Positions 7,205 through 16,121 of a DNA stretch of 64,000 bases are shown here, piece after piece. Source of the stretch: an uncultured Pseudomonadales bacterium (lineage in GTDB: Bacteria; Pseudomonadota; Gammaproteobacteria; Pseudomonadales; Azotimanducaceae); NCBI GenBank assembly GCA_958296195.1, contig OY282455.1, positions 4,017,809 to 4,081,808 of the forward strand. Reading direction: 5' to 3'. A program made the position numbers and the translations under genes. The notes beneath the pieces were generated by a model. That model saw nothing but the letters and a program-made list of their open reading frames with translations. It made no database searches and was not told where the DNA came from. The stretch's first letter is position 1. Each line of letters starts with the position of its first letter.

Positions 7205-8851
7205 CTAAGCCGGAAACAAGCGCGGGGGCATGATGAACGGCCACGGTGAGGCCATGTCGCCCACGGGCACCTCGAGCAGCGCCGGTTCGTCACGTTCCAG
7301 GCGGCGCACAAGCTCCTTGCGCAGGGCCTCGGGTGTTTCAACCCGAGCGCAGCGCAGGCCGAAGCTCTCCCCCAGCCGCACGAAGTCCGGGTTTTGCAGA
7401 TCCGAGCCGATGATGCGCCCCTCAAACCACTCCTTCTGCTGGCGCTGCACGTTCTGGAACTTGTTGTTGTTGAACAGCACGCACACTAGGTTGATGCCGC
7501 ATTGCACGGCGGTGGCCATCTCGTTGGAGGTGTACAGGAAGCCGCCGTCGCCGCTGACGCTCACCACCGGCTTGCCCGGATGGGCGGTCTTGACGCCCAA
7601 GGCGCTGGCGTAGCCGTAGCCGAGCGTGCCCTGGTAGCCGCTGGTCACCAAGTGCCGCGGGTCATAGACCGGAAAGGCGTACCAAGCGGCGTAGCCGACT
7701 TGCGTGATCTCGTCCACCAGATAGCCCTCGTCCGGCAGGGCGGCGCGGATCGCGTCCAGAAAGGCGATTTGCGGCTGCACCGATTCGATGCGCTTGCGCA
7801 CCCTCGCCTTGAGGTCTGCTAGTTCCTGCCGCCGCGAGGCCCGCTTGCCCAGGACCGAATCCAGACAGGCCAGGATCTCCGCAACCGCAGCGGCGGCGGC
7901 GCAGTTGAGCGCAACGGTGGGCGGGCGGTGCCGGGCGATCTCCGCCGGGTCGATGTCGATGCGGACGACAGGAACACCCGGCGGCATGCCCCAGTGCAGG
8001 TACTGCTGCTCCATGCGGCTGCCGATGCCGATGGCCAGATCAGCGGTGCGCCAGAGCTCATACCCGGCGGGAAGACTTTGCGACAGGTGGCTGCGGTCCG
8101 ACACCAAGCCCCGGCCGTTGCGGAAGGTCACCACGGGCGCCTGCAGACGTTTGGCCAGTTCGTTGACTTCGGCGTGGGCGTCAATTGCACCGCCCCCGGC
8201 GATGATGATGGGCGTCCGGGACTTGGCCATCAGCTTGGCGGCGGCCATCGCCGCGTCACGGTCCACATCTACCGCCTCGGCGGCTGCCGGCGGCAAAAGC
8301 GCCACCGGGCCGCGCCGGCCCATGATGTCCTCCGGCATCTCCAGAGACACCGGCCCTTGCCGGCCGCCGAGCATGTGCCGAAAGGCCTCGTTTACCGCCG
8401 CCGGCCCGTCCTCCGGCGACATGGCCCGGCCCGACCAGCGGGTCAGGGTGCGCAATGTGGCTAGTTGATCAGGCAGTTCATGCAGGTGGCCGATGCCGCG
8501 GCCCAGCCCTTCGCTGGGAATCTGGCCGGCCAGGCAGAACAGCGGCGCGTTGGTGGCGTAGGCGGAGCACAGGGCGGCGGTGGTGTTCAGCACGCCCGGC
8601 CCCGGCACCACGCAGCAGACCCCCGGCCTTCCAGTGGAGCGGGCGTAGCCGAAGGCCATGTACGCGGCGCCCTGCTCGTGGCGGCTGCCGATGAACCGCA
8701 CCCGCGGGCCGGCGCGGTGCATGGCATCGAAGAAGTGGTACAACTGGCTGCCGGGCAGGCCGAAGATGGTGTCCACCCCATTGGCTAGAAGCTGCGCCAG
8801 CAGCGCGTCGGCACCGCTCATCTCCCGCATTCGCTGTTGCTCGCTATTCAC
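7205..8851 (-). CDS. Thiamine-diphosphate enzyme, acetolactate-synthase/benzoylformate-decarboxylase-like
   Basis: A 548-residue ThDP enzyme of the POX/ALS type. The N-terminal PYR domain has GVDTIFGLPGSQ and the catalytic Glu in SRHEQGAAYMA. A central domain (about 190-330) has IIIAGGGAID. The C-terminal PP domain has the ThDP/Mg motif, beginning VSGDGGFLYT and ending about 26 residues later with LFNNNKF. The catalytic Glu argues against glyoxylate carboligase. It carries out decarboxylation or carboligation of a 2-keto acid, in the cytoplasm. The GTG start overlaps the stop of the upstream alpha/beta hydrolase, so the two are translationally coupled. The specific 2-keto acid is unknown. Confidence 0.87.
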   Translation of the reverse strand: MNSEQQRMREMSGADALLAQLLANGVDTIFGLPGSQLYHFFDAMHRAGPRVRFIGSRHEQGAAYMAFGYARSTGRPGVCCVVPGPGVLNTTAALCSAYATNAPLFCLAGQIPSEGLGRGIGHLHELPDQLATLRTLTRWSGRAMSPEDGPAAVNEAFRHMLGGRQGPVSLEMPEDIMGRRGPVALLPPAAAEAVDVDRDAAMAAAKLMAKSRTPIIIAGGGAIDAHAEVNELAKRLQAPVVTFRNGRGLVSDRSHLSQSLPAGYELWRTADLAIGIGSRMEQQYLHWGMPPGVPVVRIDIDPAEIARHRPPTVALNCAAAAAVAEILACLDSVLGKRASRRQELADLKARVRKRIESVQPQIAFLDAIRAALPDEGYLVDEITQVGYAAWYAFPVYDPRHLVTSGYQGTLGYGYASALGVKTAHPGKPVVSVSGDGGFLYTSNEMATAVQCGINLVCVLFNNNKFQNVQRQQKEWFEGRIIGSDLQNPDFVRLGESFGLRCARVETPEALRKELVRRLERDEPALLEVPVGDMASPWPFIMPPRLFPA

Positions 8852-9653
8852 CTTTGGCGGCCAGGATCCGTTTCAGTTGGGCGTTGAAGGCCTCGGCTTG
8901 CTCCAGCATGACGTAGTGGCCCGTCTGCGGAAGGGTGGTGACGGAGATCCGTGTGCCGCAAAGAGCCTCGAACGCGGTGGCGTCGTAGCTGCGCTCCGCG
9001 ACGAGGGCGTCCACGCGACCGGGGTAGAGGTCCAGATCGCCGAGCAAATCCCATTCCAGGAAGCTCTTGAGCGCAGCGATCGCAGTGGTGGGATCGGAAG
9101 TGGCCATGTCCCGGATGACCGCGTCCACCAGCTCTGGATCACTGCGGTCCAGGAAGTAGCTTTTCGCGGTTGCTTCGGCCGCTGTGGTGAAGTCCTGACG
9201 CAGGGGTGCCAGAATCGCCGCAACGCTCTCGCTGGGAAGCCTGGGATAGAAGCTTGTGAACGTGTAGGCGTCGGCGCCGACCACCCGAACAATCCGCTCC
9301 GGCGCTCGAACGCCCATGCGCAAACCAACGGCGGCGCCTAGGGAGTGGCCCACGGGCACGGCTTGCCCAACCTCCTCTTCATCAAGGAGGGCCAGGAGTG
9401 TTCGAGCCATGCCGTCCACCGACAAATCGCCATCCTGAATTCGGGAGTCGCCAAAGCCAGGCAGATCGCAAACCAGAAGTGGGTGTTGCCCACGAAGGCT
9501 GTTGATCTGTCCGGCCCAGTGCTGCCGCCGCCCGCCCCAGCCCGGGATAAAGACCAGGCACGGGCGGCCGGTCCGCATCGTGCGGTCGTAGTGCAGCGTT
9601 GCCTTGCCTAGGACCTTCTTGCGGGGATTCGCAAAAGGGTACGAATAGCGCAT
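8844..9653 (-). CDS. Alpha/beta hydrolase
   Basis: A 269-residue alpha/beta hydrolase: oxyanion region VFIPGWGGRRQHW, nucleophile elbow VGHSLGAAVG (Ser near 103), and the catalytic His in LPQTGHYVMLEQ near the end. No signal peptide is evident. It begins 6 bp after the TonB receptor stop and overlaps the ThDP gene, so it is the middle gene of a three-gene operon. An esterase, lactonase or C-C hydrolase is possible. With a ThDP enzyme and a receptor it reads as a substrate-degradation step. Confidence 0.87.
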   Translation of the reverse strand: MRYSYPFANPRKKVLGKATLHYDRTMRTGRPCLVFIPGWGGRRQHWAGQINSLRGQHPLLVCDLPGFGDSRIQDGDLSVDGMARTLLALLDEEEVGQAVPVGHSLGAAVGLRMGVRAPERIVRVVGADAYTFTSFYPRLPSESVAAILAPLRQDFTTAAEATAKSYFLDRSDPELVDAVIRDMATSDPTTAIAALKSFLEWDLLGDLDLYPGRVDALVAERSYDATAFEALCGTRISVTTLPQTGHYVMLEQAEAFNAQLKRILAAKGE

Positions 9654-9659
9654 CGGCAG

Positions 9660-11840
9660 TCAGAAACGAAAGTCCAGGGTGGCACCGTAGGCTCTGGGCG
9701 GCGCAAAAAACTGAATTGTGCCGAAGAGCCCGTCCACTCGCAATGACGACTGGACGATCTCTTCGTCAGTCAGATTCCGACCCCACGCGCTAACCCTCAC
9801 CCGATCGTTGAAATCGTAGCTGATCTGGGCGTTGAGTACGACATTGCCATCTCGCTGCACGGCATCATCCGAGAAGATGTCGAGGAACTGCTCGCTTTCG
9901 TAGCGCACGTCTATTCGAGCGCGGAGCGGATTTTCACCAAGCCGCCAGCGGTATTCTGCGCCAACGTTAAAGCTGGTCTCCGGCGCGCGAGGCAGGCGGT
10001 CTCCGGAACGGTCGGCCTCCCCAGCGTCGAGATTGTTGGGATTGAGGGCGATGAAATCGTCGAACTCCGCATCCAGGAACTGAAAGCCGATGTTGACCGT
10101 CAGGTTTTCGGAAACGGCCCATGCCGAGTCCAAGTCCCAACCGCGAATGGTCGCTTCCGCTGCGTTGATGACGATCTGGAAGGTGCCAACGGGCGAGCCC
10201 GGCGGAATGGTGTTGAGCTGCAAATCGCTGTAGTCATAGTAGAATAGGGCCGAATTGATCCGCGCCCGACGGTCCAGGATTTCCGCTTTCACACCTAACT
10301 CATAAGCCCAGAGAAACTCAGGGTCAAAGCCCTGGGTTTGAAAGGTGTTGGTGTTGAAGCCGCCGGCTTTGTAGCCGCGGGATGCGGAAGCGTAGAACAG
10401 CAGGTTATCTCTGGGGGTGTGCTCCAATACCACCCGCGGCGTGTAGGCGTCGTAGCTGTCGGATAGCTGCAGCGGAATCTGCGCGATGATTGCGCCAACG
10501 GAGGCGACGCTCAGCGTTTCCAGGAAGTCCAGGTCACGATCGTCTTTGTTGTAACGAATGCCGGCACTGATGGCCCAGTTCTCTGAGAGGCGATAGCGGG
10601 CGTTGCCGAAGATCCCGAAAGACTCCGTATCCACCGCACCGCCCGGCTCGTCCCTGAAATCCGATGGTGCGCCAGTGACCGCCGGGAAATCCAATTTTAC
10701 ATCTAGACGCTGCGATGCTTCTTCATCTAGGAAAAACGCTCCAACCGTCCACTCGAAGGGACCATCGCTCTGGGAGACAAGTTGAAACTCTTGGGAGACC
10801 GTCTCAGATTCCTGTACCGGCGCATTGGAAGCGAAGTCAAGTTGTGAGGCATCCAAGTCCAGCAGGATGGCCAAATCCGTTTCCCGGTAGGCGGTAATTG
10901 AGCGGAACAGGACCGTACCGATATCCCAATTAGCTGTCAGCGAGAATGATTTTGTTTCTAAATCGACAAAGCTGTCTTCGTTAAGCGCAATATTAAACGC
11001 CCCGTCCGGTCGCTGGGCGCCAAAGAAGTCGGCAATCGCCAATCCCTTTCTGGTATCGACCCGGGCTGCCAGGCTTCTAGAACTGTCCTCGCTCGTGTAG
11101 CTTGCACTAAACAGGAGCTCCAGGTTGTCCGCAGCATTGACCCTCAAATGGGTTCTAAAGCCCACCACATCCTGATCATCGACGTCGCCGCCGACAGCGT
11201 TGTCCGTGTACCCGTCACGCTTGCTCACCAAGCCGGCGAGCCGCCATGCGGCGCGACTGTCCGCTATGGGTATGTTGATAAACCCCTCGGTGCGGATCTT
11301 ACTGAAGTTGCCCACGCCAATTGCCAGACGACCTTCGAGTTCGTCGGTGGGCTTGGCCGAGTAGATGTTGATTGCGCCGCCGACGGCATTCCGTCCAAAC
11401 AGAACGCCTTGGGGCCCCTTGACCACATCCACCCGCTCGATATCGAAAAAATCTTGCAACGCGGAAACGGTGCGGGACTGGTAAACGTCGTCAACGAACA
11501 CGCCAATGCTGGATTCCGCTCCAGGGGTGAACAAATCGGATCCCACACCTCTCAGGTATGGCTGGCCAAAGGCCGCGTTCGTCGTGAACACCAAGCTCGG
11601 CTCAATAACCTGCAGGTCAATCGTGTTCTCTATCCCGGAATCGCTTAAGCGCTCACCGCTGTATGCGTTTAGCGCGATAGGCACATCCTGGGCGTTCTCC
11701 GCCCGTTTTTGGGCGGTGACGACGACTTCCTCAAGGAAGACGAGCCCCTCGGCCCGTTGAGCCTGTTCAGCGCCGACGGCATGGCCGACGCCGCCCAGCA
11801 TGACCAAAACCAGGGTCATTTGCCCGATTGCCAGTTTCAT
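9660..11840 (-). CDS. TonB-dependent outer-membrane receptor 1
   Basis: From ATG 11840 (AGGAGG just upstream) the product is 726 residues: a signal peptide (MKLAIGQMTLVLVMLGG to HAVGA), the TonB-box/plug start LEEVVVTAQKRAENAQDVP, plug motifs GVFVDDVYQSR and VKGPQGVLFGRNAVGGAINI, and a long beta-barrel ending in the aromatic residue of YGATLDFRF. It imports a ligand across the outer membrane using TonB/ExbBD. This branch, common in marine heterotrophs, often takes up organic substrates rather than siderophores. It leads the receptor-hydrolase-ThDP operon from the promoter at 11916-11944. Ligand unknown. Confidence 0.93.
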   Translation of the reverse strand: MKLAIGQMTLVLVMLGGVGHAVGAEQAQRAEGLVFLEEVVVTAQKRAENAQDVPIALNAYSGERLSDSGIENTIDLQVIEPSLVFTTNAAFGQPYLRGVGSDLFTPGAESSIGVFVDDVYQSRTVSALQDFFDIERVDVVKGPQGVLFGRNAVGGAINIYSAKPTDELEGRLAIGVGNFSKIRTEGFINIPIADSRAAWRLAGLVSKRDGYTDNAVGGDVDDQDVVGFRTHLRVNAADNLELLFSASYTSEDSSRSLAARVDTRKGLAIADFFGAQRPDGAFNIALNEDSFVDLETKSFSLTANWDIGTVLFRSITAYRETDLAILLDLDASQLDFASNAPVQESETVSQEFQLVSQSDGPFEWTVGAFFLDEEASQRLDVKLDFPAVTGAPSDFRDEPGGAVDTESFGIFGNARYRLSENWAISAGIRYNKDDRDLDFLETLSVASVGAIIAQIPLQLSDSYDAYTPRVVLEHTPRDNLLFYASASRGYKAGGFNTNTFQTQGFDPEFLWAYELGVKAEILDRRARINSALFYYDYSDLQLNTIPPGSPVGTFQIVINAAEATIRGWDLDSAWAVSENLTVNIGFQFLDAEFDDFIALNPNNLDAGEADRSGDRLPRAPETSFNVGAEYRWRLGENPLRARIDVRYESEQFLDIFSDDAVQRDGNVVLNAQISYDFNDRVRVSAWGRNLTDEEIVQSSLRVDGLFGTIQFFAPPRAYGATLDFRF

Positions 11841-11852
11841 TGACGCCTCCTT

Positions 11853-11888
11853 TTGTTGCAGTGCAGCCGGTTGTTGCAGTGCAGCCGG
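11853..11888. repeat. Perfect 18-bp tandem duplication in the receptor 1 leader
   Basis: TTGTTGCAGTGCAGCCGG occurs twice head to tail (11853-11870 and 11871-11888), between the promoter and the start codon. It looks like a recent slippage duplication; no function is evident. Confidence 0.9.
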
Positions 11889-11915
11889 CACCTATGGGTT
11901 CGGCTTGAGGCTGCC

Positions 11916-11949
11916 GATATACTCTATATAATTTGCATTGTCAACTAAA
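11916..11949 (-). promoter_or_regulatory. Receptor 1 promoter overlapped by 13-bp repeat site B
   Basis: On the minus strand TTGACA (11944-11939) and TATATC (11921-11916) are separated by exactly 17 bp, a near-consensus sigma70 promoter about 75 bp from the receptor ATG. CTATATAATTTGC (11924-11936) fills most of the spacer and matches the TTATNTAATNNAC unit except at three positions. The next 13 bp, ATTGTCAACTAAA, resembles the first unit of site A. A protein bound there would block polymerase. This is the weakest of the five sites as a repeat. Confidence 0.65.
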
Positions 11950-12409
11950 ATTTGGGAGGTTTGCGTTATGAGAGTTCGTTTTTTGGGGCTGGGGCCTCGG
12001 CATCCCGTCTTCGGCAGAGAGCGAAGCAGCGGTCCGAACGGGGGGATCCAGGCCGGAAGCCATGCTGCGTCAGTTCCGTCTTCGGTGAGAGGTGAAGCGG
12101 GCGTCAGAACAGCGCAAGGCCTTCGTACCCGCATGGACAACTCCGTCGAAGTGTACTATCGTTTGCGAATTGCCGATTTCAGTCAGGAGCCGCAGCCTTG
12201 GCCGCAGCCAAATCCAACCCCCGCCATTCTGACCGGTTGGCCAATTCGTACACGCTGGACGCAAGGGGAACCTAGGTCTAGGACAGACTATTGCGGGAGT
12301 GAAACCACTCGACAACGGCATTGAAGACCCATCCCGGTCAAGGGCGCCGAAGCAGCGCAATAGGCTGATATCGTGACACTGTCACCAACGATACTTAAGG
12401 TTGGAATAA
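11950..12409. other. Long intergenic stretch without a recognised gene
   Basis: About 460 bp between the divergent receptor 1 promoter and the MarR gene. A 128-codon plus-strand frame crosses it, but its translation (rich in Arg, Pro and Gln) has no recognisable domain and no convincing ribosome-binding site. I see no RNA gene or repeat in it. It presumably holds the MarR promoter. Confidence 0.4.
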
Positions 12410-12955
12410 ATGGGCGAAGCGAGGCAACTGAAATCCGAAGGGGCAAAGCACCACGAACATGGAAGTGTTCGTGAGAGCCAGGCAAGCCAAGGCCGCACCG
12501 GCACTGATTTCAACATCGACAGCTACATTCCGTACCGACTCGTTTTCACTCAGCAACTGATGCATCAAGTAGCCAAACCTGAGAGCGAAGCGAACGGCAC
12601 CGGGGGCAATGCGTTGAGCAGATCGGAAGCCCGCGTCTTGGCGATACTGTATATCGGCATCGCAAACTCACCTTCGGATATCGCTGATGCAGCAATCCTA
12701 GACCGTGCCGCGGTGACGCGGTTAATAGCGTCCCTGACGAATAAGAAGTTGACGAAGGCAGCGAAAGATGCCGGCGATCGGCGGCGCAAGATGTTGGGTT
12801 TGACGCGGCGAGGACGTCAGGCCGCAGCTCGGATAGTTGGGAACATGGAAAAGTTCGGTGCCTACTTGAGTGCCTCCTTGACGGCCGCGGAGCAAAAAAA
12901 CCTGTTTGCCACCCTAGACAAACTAAACGCTGCGTGCCGCGATTATCCCATTTAG
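12410..12955 (+). CDS. MarR-family transcriptional regulator 1
   Basis: A 181-residue protein whose middle is a MarR winged helix: LSRSEARVLAIL, then SPSDIADAAILDRAAVTRLI (recognition helix), LTNKKLTKAAKDAGDRRRKM (the wing, with the DRR motif) and LTRRGRQ. The first 40 or so residues are polar and probably disordered; a later start is possible. MarR proteins bind palindromes as dimers and usually release DNA on binding an aromatic or phenolic ligand. It diverges from the receptor 1 operon and is one of two candidates for binding the 13-bp repeats. Confidence 0.85.
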   Translation: MGEARQLKSEGAKHHEHGSVRESQASQGRTGTDFNIDSYIPYRLVFTQQLMHQVAKPESEANGTGGNALSRSEARVLAILYIGIANSPSDIADAAILDRAAVTRLIASLTNKKLTKAAKDAGDRRRKMLGLTRRGRQAAARIVGNMEKFGAYLSASLTAAEQKNLFATLDKLNAACRDYPI

Positions 12956-12991
12956 CTAAAGTCCACATCGACATACCCTGAGGAGACTGAT

Positions 12992-14065
12992 TTGCGATTG
13001 CCAGCAAGCTACGCGGAAGGCCGAACCCGCTTCCGAGCCGCCATGGAAACCGTCGGTGGAACGGTTGAAAGTCATCGATTGCCAGGATACCGCGGCTTGG
13101 AGCAAGAGCCGCTTTACTGCGATGTGGGCCGAATAGGCAATCCGCAGAGCCGGCGGTGCCTAATCGTAACGTCCGGAGTCCATGGAATCGAAGGCTTCTG
13201 CGGTTCGGCAATACAGGATGAACTGCTGACCTGCGGTCTTCTGCAACCTCATCTTGATTCCATTCAGGTGTTGGTTGTGCATGCAGTCAATCCCTTCGGC
13301 TTTTCCCATTTGCGTCGAGTGAATGAAGACAACGTGGATTTGAACCGTGCGTTCGTTCCAAGCGATCGCTACACGCAGCGGGATTTGGAATACGAAGCGT
13401 TTCGGGCGGAGGTGTTTCCTTGCCGTTGGCAGGGCAGCCAGTTGCAAAAAATCATGCGTAAATTGCACCGATTTTCTGAAACCAAAGGCCTTGGCGTGTT
13501 GCAGGACTTACTGACTCGGGGACAGTACCAATACTCTGACGATCCCTTCTTCGGCGGGCAGGATCGTCCTTGGTCCTGGAGCCTTTGGCAGCGTATCTGC
13601 GAGGATATCGAGGCACAATCGGATTATGTCGTACATCTGGACATCCATACCGGACTCGGCGATTACGGAAGTTTGGAAATCATCTTCGCTGGTCAACCGG
13701 AATCCGCCGAGCTGTCTTTGGCGCAGAGCTGGTTCGGCACCAAGGCCGTTCGAGTGCCCGGCTCCAGCGGCAGCCGGAGCGCTCGGGTTAGCGGCCCGCT
13801 CGGTTCGCATCTCATCCAGTTTGATGTTCAGGTGGTGCCGGTGGGCCTAGAGTTTGGTACGCAACCACTCGATGCCATGTTGAATGCCCTCGTGGCCGAC
13901 AACTGGCTCACGAGCAATCTAGACTGCGACAAGGATCAGGCGGCTCATATAAAACAGGAAGTTGAGGCGGTATTCGTCTGTCGGGATCCAAATTGGACCG
14001 TGGAAGTCTGGCGCGAATTCAAAGCCCGAGTATTGCAAGCGCTGGAAGGCCTCACTCAGTGGTAG
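12992..14065 (+). CDS. DUF2817 / M14-like zinc peptidase family protein
   Basis: A 357-residue protein. SGVHGIEGFCGSAIQ near 56 supplies an HxxE zinc motif, HAVNPFGFSHLRRVNEDNVD follows, and DIHTGLGDYGS near 215 holds a further His. These are hallmarks of DUF2817, which has a carboxypeptidase (M14)-like fold. It likely hydrolyses a peptide or amide bond in the cytoplasm; no signal peptide is seen. The start is TTG 12992, with a GAGGAG ribosome-binding site. It lies 36 bp after the MarR gene and is probably co-transcribed. Substrate unknown. Confidence 0.8.
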   Translation: MRLPASYAEGRTRFRAAMETVGGTVESHRLPGYRGLEQEPLYCDVGRIGNPQSRRCLIVTSGVHGIEGFCGSAIQDELLTCGLLQPHLDSIQVLVVHAVNPFGFSHLRRVNEDNVDLNRAFVPSDRYTQRDLEYEAFRAEVFPCRWQGSQLQKIMRKLHRFSETKGLGVLQDLLTRGQYQYSDDPFFGGQDRPWSWSLWQRICEDIEAQSDYVVHLDIHTGLGDYGSLEIIFAGQPESAELSLAQSWFGTKAVRVPGSSGSRSARVSGPLGSHLIQFDVQVVPVGLEFGTQPLDAMLNALVADNWLTSNLDCDKDQAAHIKQEVEAVFVCRDPNWTVEVWREFKARVLQALEGLTQW

Positions 14066-14301
14066 CGAGAGGTCTGCGGTAAGCAGCCGGGAAGCATTTC
14101 CATCGCGAATGGTCAAGCCGCCGGACTCGGACGTTTCGTCAAGTTCTTCGTCGGCATCCATGCCCTGTTCCGGCTTGCCGCCGGAGGGGACTAGGAAGCC
14201 CTAAGTGCCAGTTCAAGGGATGCACCCGGCCGGGCAGGCGTTCCGCCGCCAGTTCGTAGCCGGCCCAAGGGCCGATGAGGTTTAGGTTAAGGGCTCCGGT
14301 A

Positions 14302-14718
14302 TTAGGCTTCCGCTGCGGTTGGCAGTCGTTGGGCGCTAGGCAAAGCCGACATCTTTCGATCCAGTGTCAGGACTGGCAGGCCGACGCGAGCGTAGTCATC
14401 GGTGATAAGCCGGTCTGGAAGTCCCGCCCCTTGGCGAGCATCGATGGCGGCCAGCGCTGAACCGCCGTTTAACGGCGCAACCAAACCGCTGCGCAGCACA
14501 TTGAGCAGTCCGTCTCGAGCTTCGTCCTTGGAAACGCCATAGTGGTGCTGGACGGCTATATACGCTTCGCCAATGACTTGATTGGAAGCGAAGAGCTCCG
14601 CGTCTTCGTCCTCAATCAAAGCCCGCAGCTTGCTTACGCACAGGGCGTAGTCCGCCTCCGGTTCACCGGTAAGCAGCCGCACCAAGACGGAGGTGTCAAT
14701 CCCGAAGCGCTGGGTCAT
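14302..14718 (-). CDS. PIN-domain toxin (VapC-like RNase)
   Basis: A 138-residue PIN domain from ATG 14718: GIDTSVLVRLL with the first acidic residue, a Glu in QVIGEAYIAV, and the C-terminal acidic cluster LPDRLITDDYA with VLTLDRKM. VapC toxins cut tRNA or rRNA. Its start lies inside the 3' end of the AbrB-type gene (23-bp overlap), the standard antitoxin-then-toxin arrangement. Confidence 0.82.
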   Translation of the reverse strand: MTQRFGIDTSVLVRLLTGEPEADYALCVSKLRALIEDEDAELFASNQVIGEAYIAVQHHYGVSKDEARDGLLNVLRSGLVAPLNGGSALAAIDARQGAGLPDRLITDDYARVGLPVLTLDRKMSALPSAQRLPTAAEA

Positions 14719-14938
14719 AAGTTTGCTCGCGGAAAGCCGCGACATCAAAGCTGCCGCGCCCGCGCCGGAGCTTGTCCCGCAAGGGCGCCAAGCGGGTTGG
14801 GTCGATGCGCTGGGGCCGCAACAGGAAGCCGTCGGGACCTTCCTCCAGGCTTAGGCGGTCGCCTGGCCCCACACCCATCGCCGCCAGCACTCTGGCGGGA
14901 AAGGTAACTTGGCGTTTTGACGTAACCTTGACGAGCAT
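14696..14938 (-). CDS. AbrB/SpoVT-type antitoxin
   Basis: From ATG 14938 it encodes 80 residues: VKVTSKRQVTFPARVLAAMG, then GDRLSLEEG, a swapped-hairpin AbrB DNA-binding fold. The tail (RGRGSFDVAAFREQ) would wrap and neutralise the PIN toxin. Codons upstream of 14938 in the same frame are not homologous to the family and are left out. It probably autoregulates the pair. Confidence 0.82.
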   Translation of the reverse strand: MLVKVTSKRQVTFPARVLAAMGVGPGDRLSLEEGPDGFLLRPQRIDPTRLAPLRDKLRRGRGSFDVAAFREQTYDPALRD

Positions 14939-15032
14939 GATGGATTTCCAAACGGCTGCCTTACTGAAAACCGTATTGTGGTAAGGAAGCCTTGTCAAGG
15001 AGAATTGCGCCGGAACGGTCGGTGTTCGGCGG

Positions 15033-15491
15033 CTATTCCACCCGGGCGATCTGCTTGAATTGCTCGTAGAGGACATAGACCGGTTCCTGCACCCGCATGT
15101 GGGAGCCGATCATGAAGTCCGCCTTGATGCCCCGGGCGACGATGGCCTTGTGCATGTCCAGGGAATTCTGGATGGTTTCGCCCAAGTCCTCGCCGACGGA
15201 CCAGAGGTCGCCGTTGTAAATGAAGCCTTCATCTCCGGCGCGGATCAGGACCAGCACGCTGTCCGTTAAATGGCGGGTGCTTAGGGGATGGACCACCACC
15301 GGAAGGCGCGGGTCCTCCAGCCGGTGTTCTCCGTTCGCGGCAACGGTCTGCAAAGGGACGGGGGCGGGGTTTCGGTCCAAGGCGTCCGGCAGGATGACGG
15401 AGGTTCTGGCGAACAGCGCCCTGTAGTGATCTTCCGCCACCTGATGCACCACGGGTTGAGCGCCGGCCGCCGCGTAGGGCCGGATGCCGCC
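15033..15491 (-). pseudogene. 3'-terminal fragment of an MBL-fold hydrolase gene; left copy of a 459-bp direct repeat
   Basis: Encodes the last 152 or so residues of the MBL protein at 30925-32784, starting inside GGIRPYAAAGA and ending at the same stop codon. The match to 30925-31383 is in the same orientation with about a dozen mismatches counted by eye (roughly 97% identity). Homology begins exactly at the stop codon and ends abruptly at 15491. The HxHxDH zinc motif is missing, so it cannot be an active enzyme. The open frame continuing upstream is antisense to the Phd gene and is not homologous. Confidence 0.9.
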
Positions 15492-15620
15492 GAGGCGTTT
15501 CGCCCCTCCGACTATTGCGTCGGTTTCGGCTCCTTCATCAAATCTAGCGCCAAGTGTTGGTCCGCTCCAGCGCCTTGCTGGCTGCCATGACGCGCTGCTT
15601 GACTCTGCCGGCGCAATTAT

Positions 15621-15637
15621 GTACATCGGACATGTGC
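15621..15637. promoter_or_regulatory. Imperfect inverted repeat before the Phd-type antitoxin
   Basis: GTACAT (15621-15626) and ATGTGC (15632-15637) form an inverted repeat with one mismatch and a 5-bp spacer, 22 bp before the antitoxin ATG. Position and size suit a Phd autoregulatory operator. This is inference. Confidence 0.35.
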
Positions 15638-15659
15638 CTTTTGCGGTTTGGAGGAGCGC

Positions 15660-15905
15660 ATGAGCGCAAGACAAGTCTCGGCGACGGATTTCAAGGCCAA
15701 GTGTCTGCGCATCATCAAGCAGATGGGTAGCGATGGGCACCCAGTGACCATAACCAAGCGGGGGCGTCCGGTGGCGGTATTGTCGCCAATGCCCGTCACG
15801 GAGAAGGCACCGCCGTTTGTCGGCATGATGCGGGACACGGTGTTGGGGTACGAGGCCCCCTTTGCGGCGGCGGCGGCACCCTCTGACTGGGCCGCGCAGC
15901 GTTGA
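15660..15905 (+). CDS. Phd/YefM-family antitoxin
   Basis: From ATG 15660 (GGAGG upstream) it encodes 81 residues: SARQVSATDFKAKCL, then PVTITKRGRPVAVLSP, the Phd/YefM DNA-binding fold with the typical loop between strand and helix. The C-terminal tail would bind a toxin, but the toxin gene that overlaps its stop codon is broken (next entry), so it is an orphan. Confidence 0.85.
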   Translation: MSARQVSATDFKAKCLRIIKQMGSDGHPVTITKRGRPVAVLSPMPVTEKAPPFVGMMRDTVLGYEAPFAAAAAPSDWAAQR

Positions 15906-16121
15906 TCCTGCTGGACACTCAAGGCTGTCGATCTGCTGCCAATTGAGCCGGCCATAGCTGTGGACAGCGTACGCTTGCCGGGGGATTTCCACACGAACCC
16001 CGCCGACCGGCTCGTTATCACCACCGCACACCATTGGCGCGTTCCTTTGGCGACCGCTGACCGGGCTGTTGTTAACTATGCGGTAGGCCGATATTTACGG
16101 GTGATTGATGCGGCTCGGTGA
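15902..16121 (+). pseudogene. VapC-type PIN toxin remnant with an internal deletion
   Basis: The start (TTG overlapping the antitoxin stop) gives LILLDT, the PIN-domain N-terminus with its first Asp. The reading then jumps, out of frame, to the C-terminal half: VDLLPIEPAIAVDS, LPGDFHTNPADRLVITTA and TADRAVV, ending at TGA 16119-16121. Most of the N-terminal half is lost, so the toxin is dead. Confidence 0.75.

Noticed and set aside
14066-14301. Minus-strand frame reading ...IGPWAGYELAAERLPG as a gene remnant
   Set aside because: The peptide looks protein-like but matches no family I can name and is interrupted by stops; too little to call.
15492-16034. Upstream extension of the MBL fragment frame on the minus strand
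   Set aside because: Antisense to the Phd antitoxin and VapC remnant and not homologous to the intact MBL gene beyond 15491.
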